A stretch of 15,849 bases of DNA from JBKPDV01 sp046728075 (GTDB lineage Bacteria > Acidobacteriota > Thermoanaerobaculia > UBA5066 > Gp7-AA6): assembly GCA_046728075.1 (NCBI GenBank), contig JBKPDV010000256.1, positions 1-15,849 of the forward strand. The letters are read 5' to 3'. Of the stretch, positions 8,142 through 14,843 are shown in pieces. Each line of letters starts with the position of its first letter. Positions within the stretch are counted from its first letter, which is position 1. A program made the translations under genes and the position numbers. The notes beneath the pieces are model-generated. The model had not been told where the DNA came from. It made no database searches and saw only the letters and a program-made list of their open reading frames with translations.

Positions 8142-9094
8142 GCGCCCGCGATCTCGAAACGTCCGATCGCGCGGAACTTCCGGTAGCGCCGCTCGCGCCG
8201 CTCTTCGGCAGTCAGGGCGATTACCTCCTGGAGGTGGCGGTCGAGCGCCTCTCCGACGGCCGCCGCGGCGGCCGCGGGGTCCGCATGGGCGCCTCCGGGC
8301 GGCTCGGGCACGATTTCGTCGATGACGTCGAGCTCCTTCAAATCGGCCGCGGTCAGCTTCAGGGCCTCGGCGGCTTCTTTCTTTCGCGACGCGTCTTTCC
8401 ACAGGATCGCGGCGCATCCCTCCGGAGTAATGACGGAATAAATCGAATGCTCGAGCATGAGAACTCGGTCGCCGATCCCGATGGCGAGCGCCCCGCCGGA
8501 ACCTCCCTCTCCCGTGATGATCGCGATGATTGGCACGTGGAACGAGGCCATCTCCTTCAGGTTGACCGCGATGGCCTCGGCCTGCCCGCGCTCCTCCGCG
8601 TCAATGCCCGGATAGGCGCCGGCGGTATCGATGAAGGAGAGGATCGGGCGACCGAACTTCTCGGCCAGCTGCATGACACGCAGGGCCTTGCGATAGCCCT
8701 CCGGCCGCGCCATGCCGAAGTTGCGACGGATCTTCTCCTTGGTGTCGCGCGCCTTCTGGTGCCCGACGACGGAGACGGCCCGTCCCCGAAACGATCCGAA
8801 CCCCGCCACGATGGCCGCGTCGTCGGAGAACTTGCGGTCTCCGTGCAGCTCGACGAAGTCCGTCAACAGAGCCGAGACATAGTCGAGCATGTACGGGCGG
8901 TTCGGGTGCCGGGCGACCAGGGTTTTCTGCCAGGGATTGAGGTTCCCGTAGATCTCACGTGAGAGCCGCTCGAGCCGGATCTGCAGCTTCTCGATCTCCC
9001 GCCGGTGGGCGGCATCGTCGGGCATCGCGGCGAGCTCCTCGATGCGCCGCCGGACCTTGACGAGCGGTTCCTCGAAATTGGTGTCGTCGTTCAC
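8138..9094 (-). CDS. accA: Acetyl-CoA carboxylase carboxyltransferase subunit alpha
   Basis: One of two subunits (with AccD) of the carboxyltransferase that moves CO2 from biotin on AccB to acetyl-CoA, giving malonyl-CoA for fatty-acid synthesis in the cytoplasm. Its 318 residues match the usual length. Recognisable are the N-terminal helix with LEREIY-like LERLSREIYGNLNPWQKTLVARHPNRP (about 40-70), DFVELHGDRKFSDDAAIVAGF, GHQKARDTKEKIRRNFGMARPEGYRKALRVM, the oxyanion region FIDTAGAYPGIDAEERGQAEAIA, GEGGSGGALAIGIGDRVLMLEHSIYSVITPEGCAAILW. The start is a GTG at 9094; a TACAAT box only 6 bases upstream suggests a leaderless transcript. It heads the chain accA-recJ-lptC-lptB. accD is not in the window. 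Confidence 0.97.
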   Translation of the reverse strand: MNDDTNFEEPLVKVRRRIEELAAMPDDAAHRREIEKLQIRLERLSREIYGNLNPWQKTLVARHPNRPYMLDYVSALLTDFVELHGDRKFSDDAAIVAGFGSFRGRAVSVVGHQKARDTKEKIRRNFGMARPEGYRKALRVMQLAEKFGRPILSFIDTAGAYPGIDAEERGQAEAIAVNLKEMASFHVPIIAIITGEGGSGGALAIGIGDRVLMLEHSIYSVITPEGCAAILWKDASRKKEAAEALKLTAADLKELDVIDEIVPEPPGGAHADPAAAAAAVGEALDRHLQEVIALTAEERRERRYRKFRAIGRFEIAGA

Positions 9095-9100
9095 GAGCTG

Positions 9101-9106
9101 ATTGTA
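9101..9106 (-). promoter_or_regulatory. Candidate -10 box of a leaderless accA transcript
   Basis: On the minus strand TACAAT ends 6 bases before the GTG start of accA at 9094. A transcript starting 7 bases downstream of the box would begin at the start codon itself. No clear -35 element is visible, and no Shine-Dalgarno precedes the GTG, which fits leaderless initiation. Inference from a single short motif. Confidence 0.4.
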
Positions 9107-9126
9107 CCGGCGTTGGCGGGAGGAAC

Positions 9127-9212
9127 GAGTCGGTAGTCGGTAGTCCGTAGTCGGTAGGAGGACAGAATCTCGGTTCTTGACTATCGACTATCGACTACCG
9201 ACTATCGACTCT
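9127..9212. repeat. Facing period-7 arms in the accA-priA gap
   Basis: Left arm 9127-9157: four units AGTCGGT/AGTCCGT starting at 9128, 9135, 9142 and 9149. Right arm 9179-9212: units GACTATC at 9179, 9186 and 9200 and GACTACC at 9193. The arms are inverted copies that match at about 27 of 31 positions and enclose a 21-base loop. The right arm ends a few bases from the priA stop (9217-9219), so the block is immediately 3' of priA and could act as a transcript-end hairpin, although no T-run follows. Confidence 0.85.
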
Positions 9213-9216
9213 CCCC

Positions 9217-11598
9217 TCACATCAGATCCTGCGGGTCCACGTCCACCGCAACCTGGGTTCCCGCGGGCGCGTGCTCCGGCACACACGTCTCGAGCGCAGT
9301 CAGCAGCGATCTCCGGTCCGGAGCTCGGATAAGGATCTGGAAACGCCAGCGTCCCTGAAGCCTTTCCAGGGGCGCGGGCGCGGGACCCGAGAGGCGCGTC
9401 CCCGACGGGCCCTTCCCGGCGGCCTTCCCGATTTCCGACGCGGCCTCCTCGGCCCGCGCCCGGTCCGAGGAGGAGACCAGGATCGCGGCGAGCTCGCAGA
9501 ACGGCGGATAGAAAAATGCGCGCCGGAAGCGGAGCTCTTCCGCCGCGAAAGCGTCGACGTCGTGCGCCGCCGCGTGGCGGATCGCGGGATGCTGCGGGTG
9601 AAAGGTCTGCACGTGCACCGTGCCCCGCGCCTGGCCGCGCCCGGAACGGCCTGCCACCTGCGCGACGAGCTGGAACGTTTTCTCCGCGGCTCGAAAGTCG
9701 GGAAAGTTGAGAAGCGTGTCCGCCGACAGCACCCCGACCGCCGTGACGCCCGGAAAATCGTGTCCCTTCGCCACCATCTGCGTCCCGATCAGGCAGGCGA
9801 CGCGGCCGGAAAGAACGTCCTCCACGACGGCGGCCGCTCCCCGGCGGCGCGCGGTATCGCGATCCAGCACGGCATAGGCAACCCCGGGGAAGATCTCCGC
9901 GAATCGGTCGGCGACGCGCTCGGTCCCCGCGCCGATCGCTTCCAGGACTCCCCCGCCGCAATCGGAGCAACGCGATGGCCGCGGCCCTTTCTCTCCGCAG
10001 TAGTGGCAGATGAGGGAACGCCCGCGGTCGTGGACGGTGCGCGAAACGCTGCAGCGGCTGCACCGGAACTCATGGCCACAGTCGCGGCAGAGCAGAAAGG
10101 GCGCAAACCCGCGGCGCGGCTGCAGGAGGATCGCCTGTTCTCCGCGAGCGAACACCTCCCGGAGGCGTTCTACGAGCGGCCGTGAGAAAAGCGGGACTCC
10201 CTTCTCGTCCGCCCGGAAAGGCTCGCGTTTCAAATCCACGATCTGAACGGACGGGAGTGGCCGGTCCTCCACCCGTGTGGGAAGGCGAAGCAGCTGGAGG
10301 CGCCCTTCGCGGGCGGCGTGCCACGCTTCCATCGAGGGCGTGGCCGAGCCGAAGAGAAGAGCCGCTCCCGCCGTTTTCGCGCGGATCGAGGCGACCTCGC
10401 GGGCGTCATAGCGAGGAGACTCGCGCTGTTTGTAGGAGGAGTCGTGCTCCTCGTCGACGACAAAGAGCCCCGGATCGAGAACGGGAGCGAAGGCGGCCGA
10501 ACGCGGACCGATGACGATCGTCGCCTTTCCCGCGCGGGTGCGGTCCCAGGCCTGTCCGCGCTCCCGCTCGGAAAGCGCGGAATGCAGAACGGCCGCGCGG
10601 TCGCCGAACTGCCGGAGCAGCGCCCGGGCGAACACGGGAGTCAGAGCGATCTCCGGCACGAGCCAGATCGCGCCTCGACCGGCTTCGAGAGCCGCCGCGA
10701 TGGCGCGCAGGTAGATCTCGGTCTTTCCCGACCCGGTCACACCCTGGAGCAGCGCCGGCAGGAACCTTCTCTCGCGAACCGCCGCGGACACCTCGCCGAG
10801 AGCGGCATCCTGCCCCGCCGTGAGGACCACGTCGGGCCGGCCCGAAGGGAGAACCGGCGGCTGCTCACGCCTGCCCTGCTCGAAGCGGTGGAGAAGGCCG
10901 CGCTGGAAGAGTCCGCGAAGGACCGCCAGGCTCACACGCGTCGCGGCGCGAATCTCTGCGGCGGTAGCCGGCCGGCCCAGAGACTCGAGATAAGAGAGCA
11001 CCTCCTGGCCGCGCCGGCTGCGGCCGAGCAGACGACTTCGCTCCTGCTCTTCGGTGCGAACGGCGGCGTACGCCCACTCGGAGCGAGGGGCTCGCTCGCG
11101 CCCCGCCGTGATGACGCCGATCCAACCCTTCTCTTCCAGGTTCCGGATCGCTTCCCGCTTTCCCTCCATGGAAAGATCGGCCATCTTCACGGCTTCCCCG
11201 CTTCTCAATCGATCCAGGACATCCCGCTCCGTTCCGCTCGCCCTGGCCAGGGCTCCCTTCTCCGTGATGCGATAGGCAGCGGCGCCGACGGCCGGAAGGC
11301 GGGACGGGAGCGCGCTTTTCAAGACTTCTCCCCTGGAGGTGAAGAACCGTTGCGCGACCCGCTCGGCCGCCGCGAGAAGATCCGGCGGGCAGACCGGCTC
11401 CTCGTCGAGCACCTCCAGAATCTCGCGCAGGCCGGGCGCCTCCGCCTCGTCGAAACCGACGACGATCCCCGTCAGCACTCTTTCGCCGAAAGGCACGCGT
11501 ACGCGGGTACCCGCCTCCGGCGCCGGGATCCTCTCGGGAACTCGGTAGCTGAAGTCGCGCCGAATCGGCAGGGGAAGCGCAACGGAGACAACAGCCAT
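9217..11598 (-). CDS. priA: Primosomal replication-restart helicase PriA
   Basis: A 3'-5' superfamily 2 helicase that binds abandoned forks and reloads the replicative helicase. Its 793 residues are slightly longer than E. coli PriA (about 730). The N-terminal 3'-DNA-binding domain is recognisable (VALPLPIRRDFSYRVPE; GTRVRVPFGERVLTGIVVG). Helicase motifs: Walker A GVTGSGKT at 286-293, DEEH at 382-385, GSAT at 417-420, GTQMVAKGHDFPGV (605-618) and QVAGRSGRG (647-655). Eight cysteines for two zinc sites are all present: 504, 507, 513, 516, 531, 534, 544 and 547. The ATG at 11598 has no good Shine-Dalgarno, and a repeat arm lies directly upstream. The gene is followed by another repeat block at its 3' end. 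Confidence 0.97.
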   Translation of the reverse strand: MAVVSVALPLPIRRDFSYRVPERIPAPEAGTRVRVPFGERVLTGIVVGFDEAEAPGLREILEVLDEEPVCPPDLLAAAERVAQRFFTSRGEVLKSALPSRLPAVGAAAYRITEKGALARASGTERDVLDRLRSGEAVKMADLSMEGKREAIRNLEEKGWIGVITAGRERAPRSEWAYAAVRTEEQERSRLLGRSRRGQEVLSYLESLGRPATAAEIRAATRVSLAVLRGLFQRGLLHRFEQGRREQPPVLPSGRPDVVLTAGQDAALGEVSAAVRERRFLPALLQGVTGSGKTEIYLRAIAAALEAGRGAIWLVPEIALTPVFARALLRQFGDRAAVLHSALSERERGQAWDRTRAGKATIVIGPRSAAFAPVLDPGLFVVDEEHDSSYKQRESPRYDAREVASIRAKTAGAALLFGSATPSMEAWHAAREGRLQLLRLPTRVEDRPLPSVQIVDLKREPFRADEKGVPLFSRPLVERLREVFARGEQAILLQPRRGFAPFLLCRDCGHEFRCSRCSVSRTVHDRGRSLICHYCGEKGPRPSRCSDCGGGVLEAIGAGTERVADRFAEIFPGVAYAVLDRDTARRRGAAAVVEDVLSGRVACLIGTQMVAKGHDFPGVTAVGVLSADTLLNFPDFRAAEKTFQLVAQVAGRSGRGQARGTVHVQTFHPQHPAIRHAAAHDVDAFAAEELRFRRAFFYPPFCELAAILVSSSDRARAEEAASEIGKAAGKGPSGTRLSGPAPAPLERLQGRWRFQILIRAPDRRSLLTALETCVPEHAPAGTQVAVDVDPQDLM

Positions 11599-11602
11599 GA
11601 AG

Positions 11603-11696
11603 TTTTCAGCGCTCAGCTTTCAGCTGTCAGCCACACGGCCCGGTCCACAAAAAGGAGAAATCAGAGCTGAAAGCTGACAGCTGTCGGCTGAGAGCT
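11603..11696. repeat. Facing period-7 arms between the lipoprotein gene and priA
   Basis: Left arm: TCAGCGC 11606, TCAGCTT 11613, TCAGCTG 11620, TCAGCC 11627. Right arm: AGCTGAA 11665, AGCTGAC 11672, AGCTGTC 11679, GGCTGAG 11686, AGCT 11693. The arms are inverted copies separated by about 32 bases. The last base of the right arm (11696) is also part of the TAA stop of the lipoprotein gene, and the left arm ends close to the priA ATG. The 20 bases at 11613-11632 recur exactly at 14785-14804. Confidence 0.88.
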
Positions 11697-12373
11697 TACG
11701 TCTGCGTGGCGACCGGCGCTCCGTCCTCCTCCTCCTCGTCCCGGACGAAGACGTAGGACTGATGCACGGGGTCCCAGCGGTAGCGGCGGACGGCGTCGTC
11801 GGACAGATCCGGCGTCACCAGGATGGCGTCCCGATCGATCGACAGGTCTCCGCGCGCGAGCGAGATCTCGCGCTCGAGAAAGCTGCCAGGAGCAAACCCT
11901 TTTTCCCCGCCGAGGCCGGTGAAGACCACGACCGAAAACCAGGACGCGCTGCGGTCATGATTTCGGTGGACGAAGGCCAGTACGAAGTCGAGGATGCCGT
12001 CGTCGTTCAGATCGCCCCGGACGAAGTAGGGGTGATAGATGCCGTAAAGCCCGCGGACGTCGCCGTCACCGCTGCGATTGCCTCGGCGGTCGTGATCGGT
12101 CGCGACCCGCAATTCGGGATGGCGCCCGAGGAATTCGTCGATCGCGGCCTTCTCCTGCGCGGTGAAGACATAGTCGTTCGGCTCGCTTCGCGCGGCGGCG
12201 TGGGGACCGGCGAGCGGACGAGGCCGATCGGTTTGAGCTTCCGGGAGCGGCCGCGAGGCCTGGCGGTGACAGCCGGCAGCGAGAGCGCCCGCGAGAACGG
12301 TCGCGACAGTGAGCGCGATCGGCCCGGGTGGTTTCCAGACGCGGCGAGAGTCTTGTGTCTCCACTCGTTTCAA
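11696..12373 (-). CDS. Predicted lipoprotein with a calcium-type DxNxDGxxD motif
   Basis: Family not recognised. From a TTG at 12373 it is 225 residues. A positively charged start is followed by a hydrophobic stretch (about 18-34, PIALTVATVLAGALAAG) and Cys35, a lipobox-like site (LAAGC, slightly off consensus with Ala at -3), so the protein is probably a periplasmic or outer-membrane lipoprotein. A Pro/Arg-rich linker follows. The folded part from about 67 begins NDYVFTAQEKAAIDEFLGRHPELRVATD and contains GDLNDDGILDFVLAFV at 120-135, an EF-like/FG-GAP-type calcium-binding loop, then a beta-rich region. The C-terminus is acidic (DEEEEDG). GTG at 12364 is an alternative start, favoured if the nearby TAGAAT is a leaderless -10 box. 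It stands alone between priA and the divergent lyase. Function unknown. Confidence 0.75.
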   Translation of the reverse strand: MKRVETQDSRRVWKPPGPIALTVATVLAGALAAGCHRQASRPLPEAQTDRPRPLAGPHAAARSEPNDYVFTAQEKAAIDEFLGRHPELRVATDHDRRGNRSGDGDVRGLYGIYHPYFVRGDLNDDGILDFVLAFVHRNHDRSASWFSVVVFTGLGGEKGFAPGSFLEREISLARGDLSIDRDAILVTPDLSDDAVRRYRWDPVHQSYVFVRDEEEEDGAPVATQT

Positions 12374-12378
12374 TTCTA
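12373..12378 (-). promoter_or_regulatory. Candidate -10 box for the lipoprotein gene
   Basis: Minus-strand TAGAAT overlaps the first base of the TTG start (12373) and lies 8 bases before the in-frame GTG at 12364. If the box is real, transcription would begin at about 12364-12366, making the TTG untranscribed and the GTG a leaderless start. No -35 match is evident. Confidence 0.35.
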
Positions 12379-12447
12379 AGGCACGGCCGTGAGCGCTCCG
12401 GCCGGTCCGGTTGCGTTCTGCTAATGTTGCAAAGCGCGTGCTGGCTG

Positions 12448-12510
12448 GAGGACGCAGGACTTCCGTGGGACGAAGGGCGACGCCCTCTCATTCGATGTCC
12501 TGCGACCTAT
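12448..12510. repeat. Imperfect inverted period-7 repeat in the divergent lipoprotein-lyase gap
   Basis: CGCAGGAC at 12453-12460 faces GTCCTGCG at 12497-12504; with flanks the arms agree at about 12 of 15 positions. Adjacent units (GGACGCA GGACTTC; CCTGCGA CCTATCC) are 7 bases apart. Between the arms GGGCG and CGCCC can form a small inner stem near 12475-12485. This 170-base gap (12374-12543) lies between two 5' ends; no strong sigma-70 or -24/-12 promoter for the plus-strand lyase was found in it. Confidence 0.6.
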
Positions 12511-12532
12511 CCCTTACCAGGTCGTGCGGATT

Positions 12533-12546
12533 GGGGAGAGCCCCTG
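12533..12546 (+). promoter_or_regulatory. Ribosome-binding site and CTG start of the lyase gene
   Basis: GGGGAG at 12533-12538 stands 5 bases before the CTG at 12544-12546. In-frame ATG, GTG or TTG codons are absent between 12424 and this point, and the family's conserved N-terminus begins with the very next codons (RKEKDSLG). The same bases can pair as GGGG (12533-12536) with CCCC (12541-12544) around AGAG, which could partly hide the site. Confidence 0.5.
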
Positions 12547-13926
12547 AGAAAAGAGAAGGATAGCCTCGGCGTGCGGGAGATCCCCGACGACGCCTATTGG
12601 GGGGCCCAGACCTCGCGGGCCGTCGAGAACTTCCCGATCTCGGGCGAGCGCGCTCATCCCGAGGTGATTCGCGCCTACGCCCGGATGAAGAAAGCCTGCG
12701 CCGAGACGAACTGCGAGTTCGGGCGGCTGGACGAGAAGAAAACCGGGGCGATCGTCGCCGCCTGCGACGAAATTCTGGCAGGCAGGCACGTCGAGCAATT
12801 CGTCGTGGACGTCTACCAGGCCGGGGCAGGCACCTCGTTTCACATGAACGTGAACGAGGTGATCGCGGGGCGGGCGGCGGAGATCCTGGGCTCGTCGCGG
12901 GGCGACCGGGCGGCGGTCAATCCCAACGATGACGTGAACCTCGGACAGTCCACCAACGACACTTTTCCCACCGCCCTGAACATGGCGGCGATCGCCGTCG
13001 GGCGCGTCCTCTCGCTCGAGATCGGCCGCCTCGTGGACTCCTTCCAACGCAAGGGAGAGGAGTTCTCCGGGATCGTCAAGTCCGGCCGGACCCACCTGAT
13101 GGATGCCGTGCCCGTGACCCTGGGACAGGAGTTCCGCGCCTTCGCCTCCGCCCTCTCCCATCGCCGTGAGGCCCTCGACGCCGCGCTCGATGGTCTTCTC
13201 GAGCTGGCGTTGGGAGGAAGCGCCGTCGGCACGGGACTCAATACCCCCGCCGGCTTTCGAGAAAAGGCGATTGGCCGCCTGTCGCAACTCGCGGGAGAGG
13301 CGTTCCGCCCGGCCGCGGATCCGCGCGAGGCCCTTCAAAGCCGCGCGGCGGCAGGCGACTACTCCGGCGCGTTGCGGAACTTCGCCGTCGAGCTCGGCCG
13401 TGTGGCCAGTGATCTGAGACTTCTGGCCTCCGGTCCAGCGACGGGGCTCGACGAGATCCGCCTGCCGGCCGTCCAGCCCGGCTCGTCGATCATGCCCGGC
13501 AAGGTCAACCCCTCGCTTCTCGAGTGCCTGAACATGCTCTGTTTTCAGATCATCGGCTTCGACACGGCCAACATGCTGGCGGTCTCCGGCGGGCAGCTCG
13601 ACTTAAACGTCATGATGCCTCTGATCGCCTACAACCTGACGCGGGGACCGCAGCTTCTAATCAACTTCCTGCCGATCGTTCGCGAGAGATGTGTCGACGG
13701 CATCACGGCGAACCGGGAGAAGTGCCGCCACTACCTGGAGGAATCGCCGTCGGTCATCACCGCCCTGACTCCCAAGATCGGCTACGCAAAAGCGGCCGAG
13801 ATTTTCAAGGAGGCCGTCGCGCGCGGCGTGCGGGTCCGGCAGGTCTTGCTCGAAAAGAAAGTCGTGACCGAGAAAGAGTTGGAGGAGGCAATGACGCCCG
13901 AGACGCTCCTGGGACCCTTGAAGTAG
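12544..13926 (+). CDS. aspA: Aspartate ammonia-lyase (aspartase/fumarase superfamily)
   Basis: Cytoplasmic lyase, 460 residues, normal for the superfamily. Aspartase releases ammonia from L-aspartate to give fumarate; class II fumarase hydrates fumarate. Shared motifs: VDVYQAGAGTSFHMNVNEV (88-106), NPNDDVNLGQSTNDTFPTA (126-144), GRTHLMDAVP (181-190) and the mobile catalytic loop GSSIMPGKVNP (313-323). Aspartase-leaning features: the N-terminus RKEKDSLGVREIPDDAYWGAQTSRAVENF, DLRLLASGP and CVDGITAN. Fumarase-leaning features: PGKVNP (aspartases often have PAKVNP) and GRTH. The best start is CTG at 12544 with GGGGAG before it; the frame is open to an ATG at 12424 and beyond, but that extension is repeat-derived and unlike the family. 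It is transcribed away from the lipoprotein gene. Superfamily certain, aspartase preferred over fumarase. Confidence 0.8.
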   Translation: MRKEKDSLGVREIPDDAYWGAQTSRAVENFPISGERAHPEVIRAYARMKKACAETNCEFGRLDEKKTGAIVAACDEILAGRHVEQFVVDVYQAGAGTSFHMNVNEVIAGRAAEILGSSRGDRAAVNPNDDVNLGQSTNDTFPTALNMAAIAVGRVLSLEIGRLVDSFQRKGEEFSGIVKSGRTHLMDAVPVTLGQEFRAFASALSHRREALDAALDGLLELALGGSAVGTGLNTPAGFREKAIGRLSQLAGEAFRPAADPREALQSRAAAGDYSGALRNFAVELGRVASDLRLLASGPATGLDEIRLPAVQPGSSIMPGKVNPSLLECLNMLCFQIIGFDTANMLAVSGGQLDLNVMMPLIAYNLTRGPQLLINFLPIVRERCVDGITANREKCRHYLEESPSVITALTPKIGYAKAAEIFKEAVARGVRVRQVLLEKKVVTEKELEEAMTPETLLGPLK

Positions 13927-14009
13927 ATTGAGTCATTGATTCACTGTCCGATGGATTCATTTGAAGAGTCACGGGCAATGATTCAATGATTCAATGAAGC
14001 AATGATTCA
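13927..14009. repeat. Period-8 repeat block with facing arms after the lyase gene
   Basis: The right part has four units ATGATTCA, ATGATTCA, ATGAAGCA, ATGATTCA at 13978, 13986, 13994 and 14002. The left part, ATTGAGTC at 13927 and ATTGATTC at 13935, runs in the inverted sense and matches the reverse complement of the right arm at about 17 of 21 positions. Between them lies a more degenerate stretch (ATGGATTC ATTTGAAG). The block begins at the base after the TAG stop of the lyase gene. Its AT-rich units stand out against the GC-rich background. Confidence 0.85.
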
Positions 14010-14026
14010 ATCCTTCCGCAAGGATT
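14009..14026 (+). other. Hairpin just upstream of the first membrane-protein gene
   Basis: A perfect 7-base stem, AATCCTT with AAGGATT, closes a CCGC loop. It ends about 10 bases before the GAGGAGG ribosome-binding site at 14037-14043. No T-run follows, so it is not a standard terminator; it could stabilise the 5' end or be part of the adjacent repeat block. Confidence 0.5.
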
Positions 14027-14048
14027 CAATCGTTCTGAGGAGGACTCC

Positions 14049-14762
14049 ATGACATGGCCTCAAGACTGGCAGACGAATGTCCTGTTCTTTCTCCGGTGGG
14101 GGCATTTCCTGGCGGGCATCACGTGGATCGGGCTGCTCTACTTCTTCAATCTCGTCAACGTCAATTTTATGAAAGAGCTGGACGCCGCTACAAAAGGCAA
14201 GGTCATCCCCAACCTCATGCCCAAGGCTCTCTTCTGGTTTCGGTGGGGCGCGGTCTTCACGGTGCTGACGGGGCTGATCTATTACGCGATGCTTCTGCAC
14301 ACCGAAGCAATCGACGCGAAGCTCGGGATCGTGCTCGTGGCATGGATCGTCGCCTGGCTCGTCGTCGCCGCGCTGCTGCGCATGGCCGTCGCCGGCGGAC
14401 CGCTCAAGGACGGCCGGGTCCTCGGGGTCGTCGTCGCCGTCCTCGTGACGGTGGTGGCGTGGATCGTGGTGCCCCTCATCCGCAACGGCGGAAGCAACCG
14501 GACCATGGCGATCAGCGTCGGAGGCGGTCTCGGATTGATGATGTTCATGAACGTCTGGATGATCATCTGGCCCCTTCAGAAGAAGATCATCGCGGCCACG
14601 CGGGCCACCGCAGAGACGGGTGCGCCGGCCCCGCCGGATCAGCCGAAGTGGGCGCGCCGGGCTTTCCTCGCCTCGCGAATGAACACCTGGCTTTCGGTTC
14701 CGATGCTCTTCTTCATGGGTGCGGCCAGCCACTTCCCCATCTTTTCGACTTTGACGCTTTAG
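14049..14762 (+). CDS. Six-helix membrane protein resembling the PuuD-type urate oxidase membrane domain
   Basis: A 237-residue integral membrane protein. Likely helices: 11-38, 60-82, 91-113, 123-144, 155-177 and 213-232. The opening LRWGHFLAGITWIGLLYFFNLVN resembles the membrane-domain family (DUF989/Urate_ox_N) found in PuuD, where it is followed by a cytochrome c domain; here the protein ends after the last helix with SHFPIF, and no CxxCH motif is present. Histidines 19 (helix 1) and 228 (helix 6) are also conserved in the neighbouring paralogue, so they are candidate haem or metal ligands. The start is secure: GAGGAGG lies 5 bases before the ATG. It follows the lyase by 122 bases of repeats and is followed by a repeat and a terminator. 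No purine-degradation genes are nearby, so urate as substrate is unproven. Confidence 0.7.
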   Translation: MTWPQDWQTNVLFFLRWGHFLAGITWIGLLYFFNLVNVNFMKELDAATKGKVIPNLMPKALFWFRWGAVFTVLTGLIYYAMLLHTEAIDAKLGIVLVAWIVAWLVVAALLRMAVAGGPLKDGRVLGVVVAVLVTVVAWIVVPLIRNGGSNRTMAISVGGGLGLMMFMNVWMIIWPLQKKIIAATRATAETGAPAPPDQPKWARRAFLASRMNTWLSVPMLFFMGAASHFPIFSTLTL

Positions 14763-14770
14763 GGGAACCG

Positions 14771-14804
14771 CCAGCTTTCAGGTTTCAGCTTTCAGCTGTC
14801 AGCC
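14771..14804. repeat. Single-orientation period-7 array between the two membrane-protein genes
   Basis: Five units, CAGCTTT 14772, CAGGTTT 14779, CAGCTTT 14786, CAGCTGT 14793 and CAGCCGG 14800, run in one direction with no facing arm. Bases 14785-14804 are identical to 11613-11632. The array starts about 10 bases after the TAG of the first gene and runs directly into the terminator stem. Confidence 0.85.
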
Positions 14805-14831
14805 GGGCGGCCGCGAGGCCGCCCTTTCTTT
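14805..14831 (+). terminator. Intrinsic terminator between the paired membrane-protein genes
   Basis: A perfect 8-base GC stem, GGGCGGCC at 14805-14812 and GGCCGCCC at 14817-14824, is closed by GCGA, a GNRA tetraloop, and is followed by TTTCTTT. This is the form of a Rho-independent terminator for the plus strand. The next gene's ribosome-binding site (GAAGGGA, 14832-14838) starts at the next base, leaving no room for a promoter, so the second gene must depend on read-through. Confidence 0.75.
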
Positions 14832-14843
14832 GAAGGGATTTGT

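Noticed and set aside
8142..8417. Longer N-terminus for recJ
   Set aside because: The extra 92 residues are an Arg/Pro-rich out-of-frame reading of the accA 3' end. The GTG at 8141 overlaps the accA stop and gives a normal RecJ.
9127..9212. A CRISPR array
   Set aside because: The periodicity is 7 bases with no unique spacers between repeats, and there are no cas genes in the window.
10318..11670. A 450-codon plus-strand open frame over priA
   Set aside because: Antisense to priA, which has all helicase motifs and eight zinc-binding cysteines in the minus-strand frame.
12328..12543. N-terminal extension of the lyase from an upstream ATG
   Set aside because: It runs antisense into the lipoprotein gene and through repeat DNA, with residues unlike any aspartase or fumarase N-terminus.
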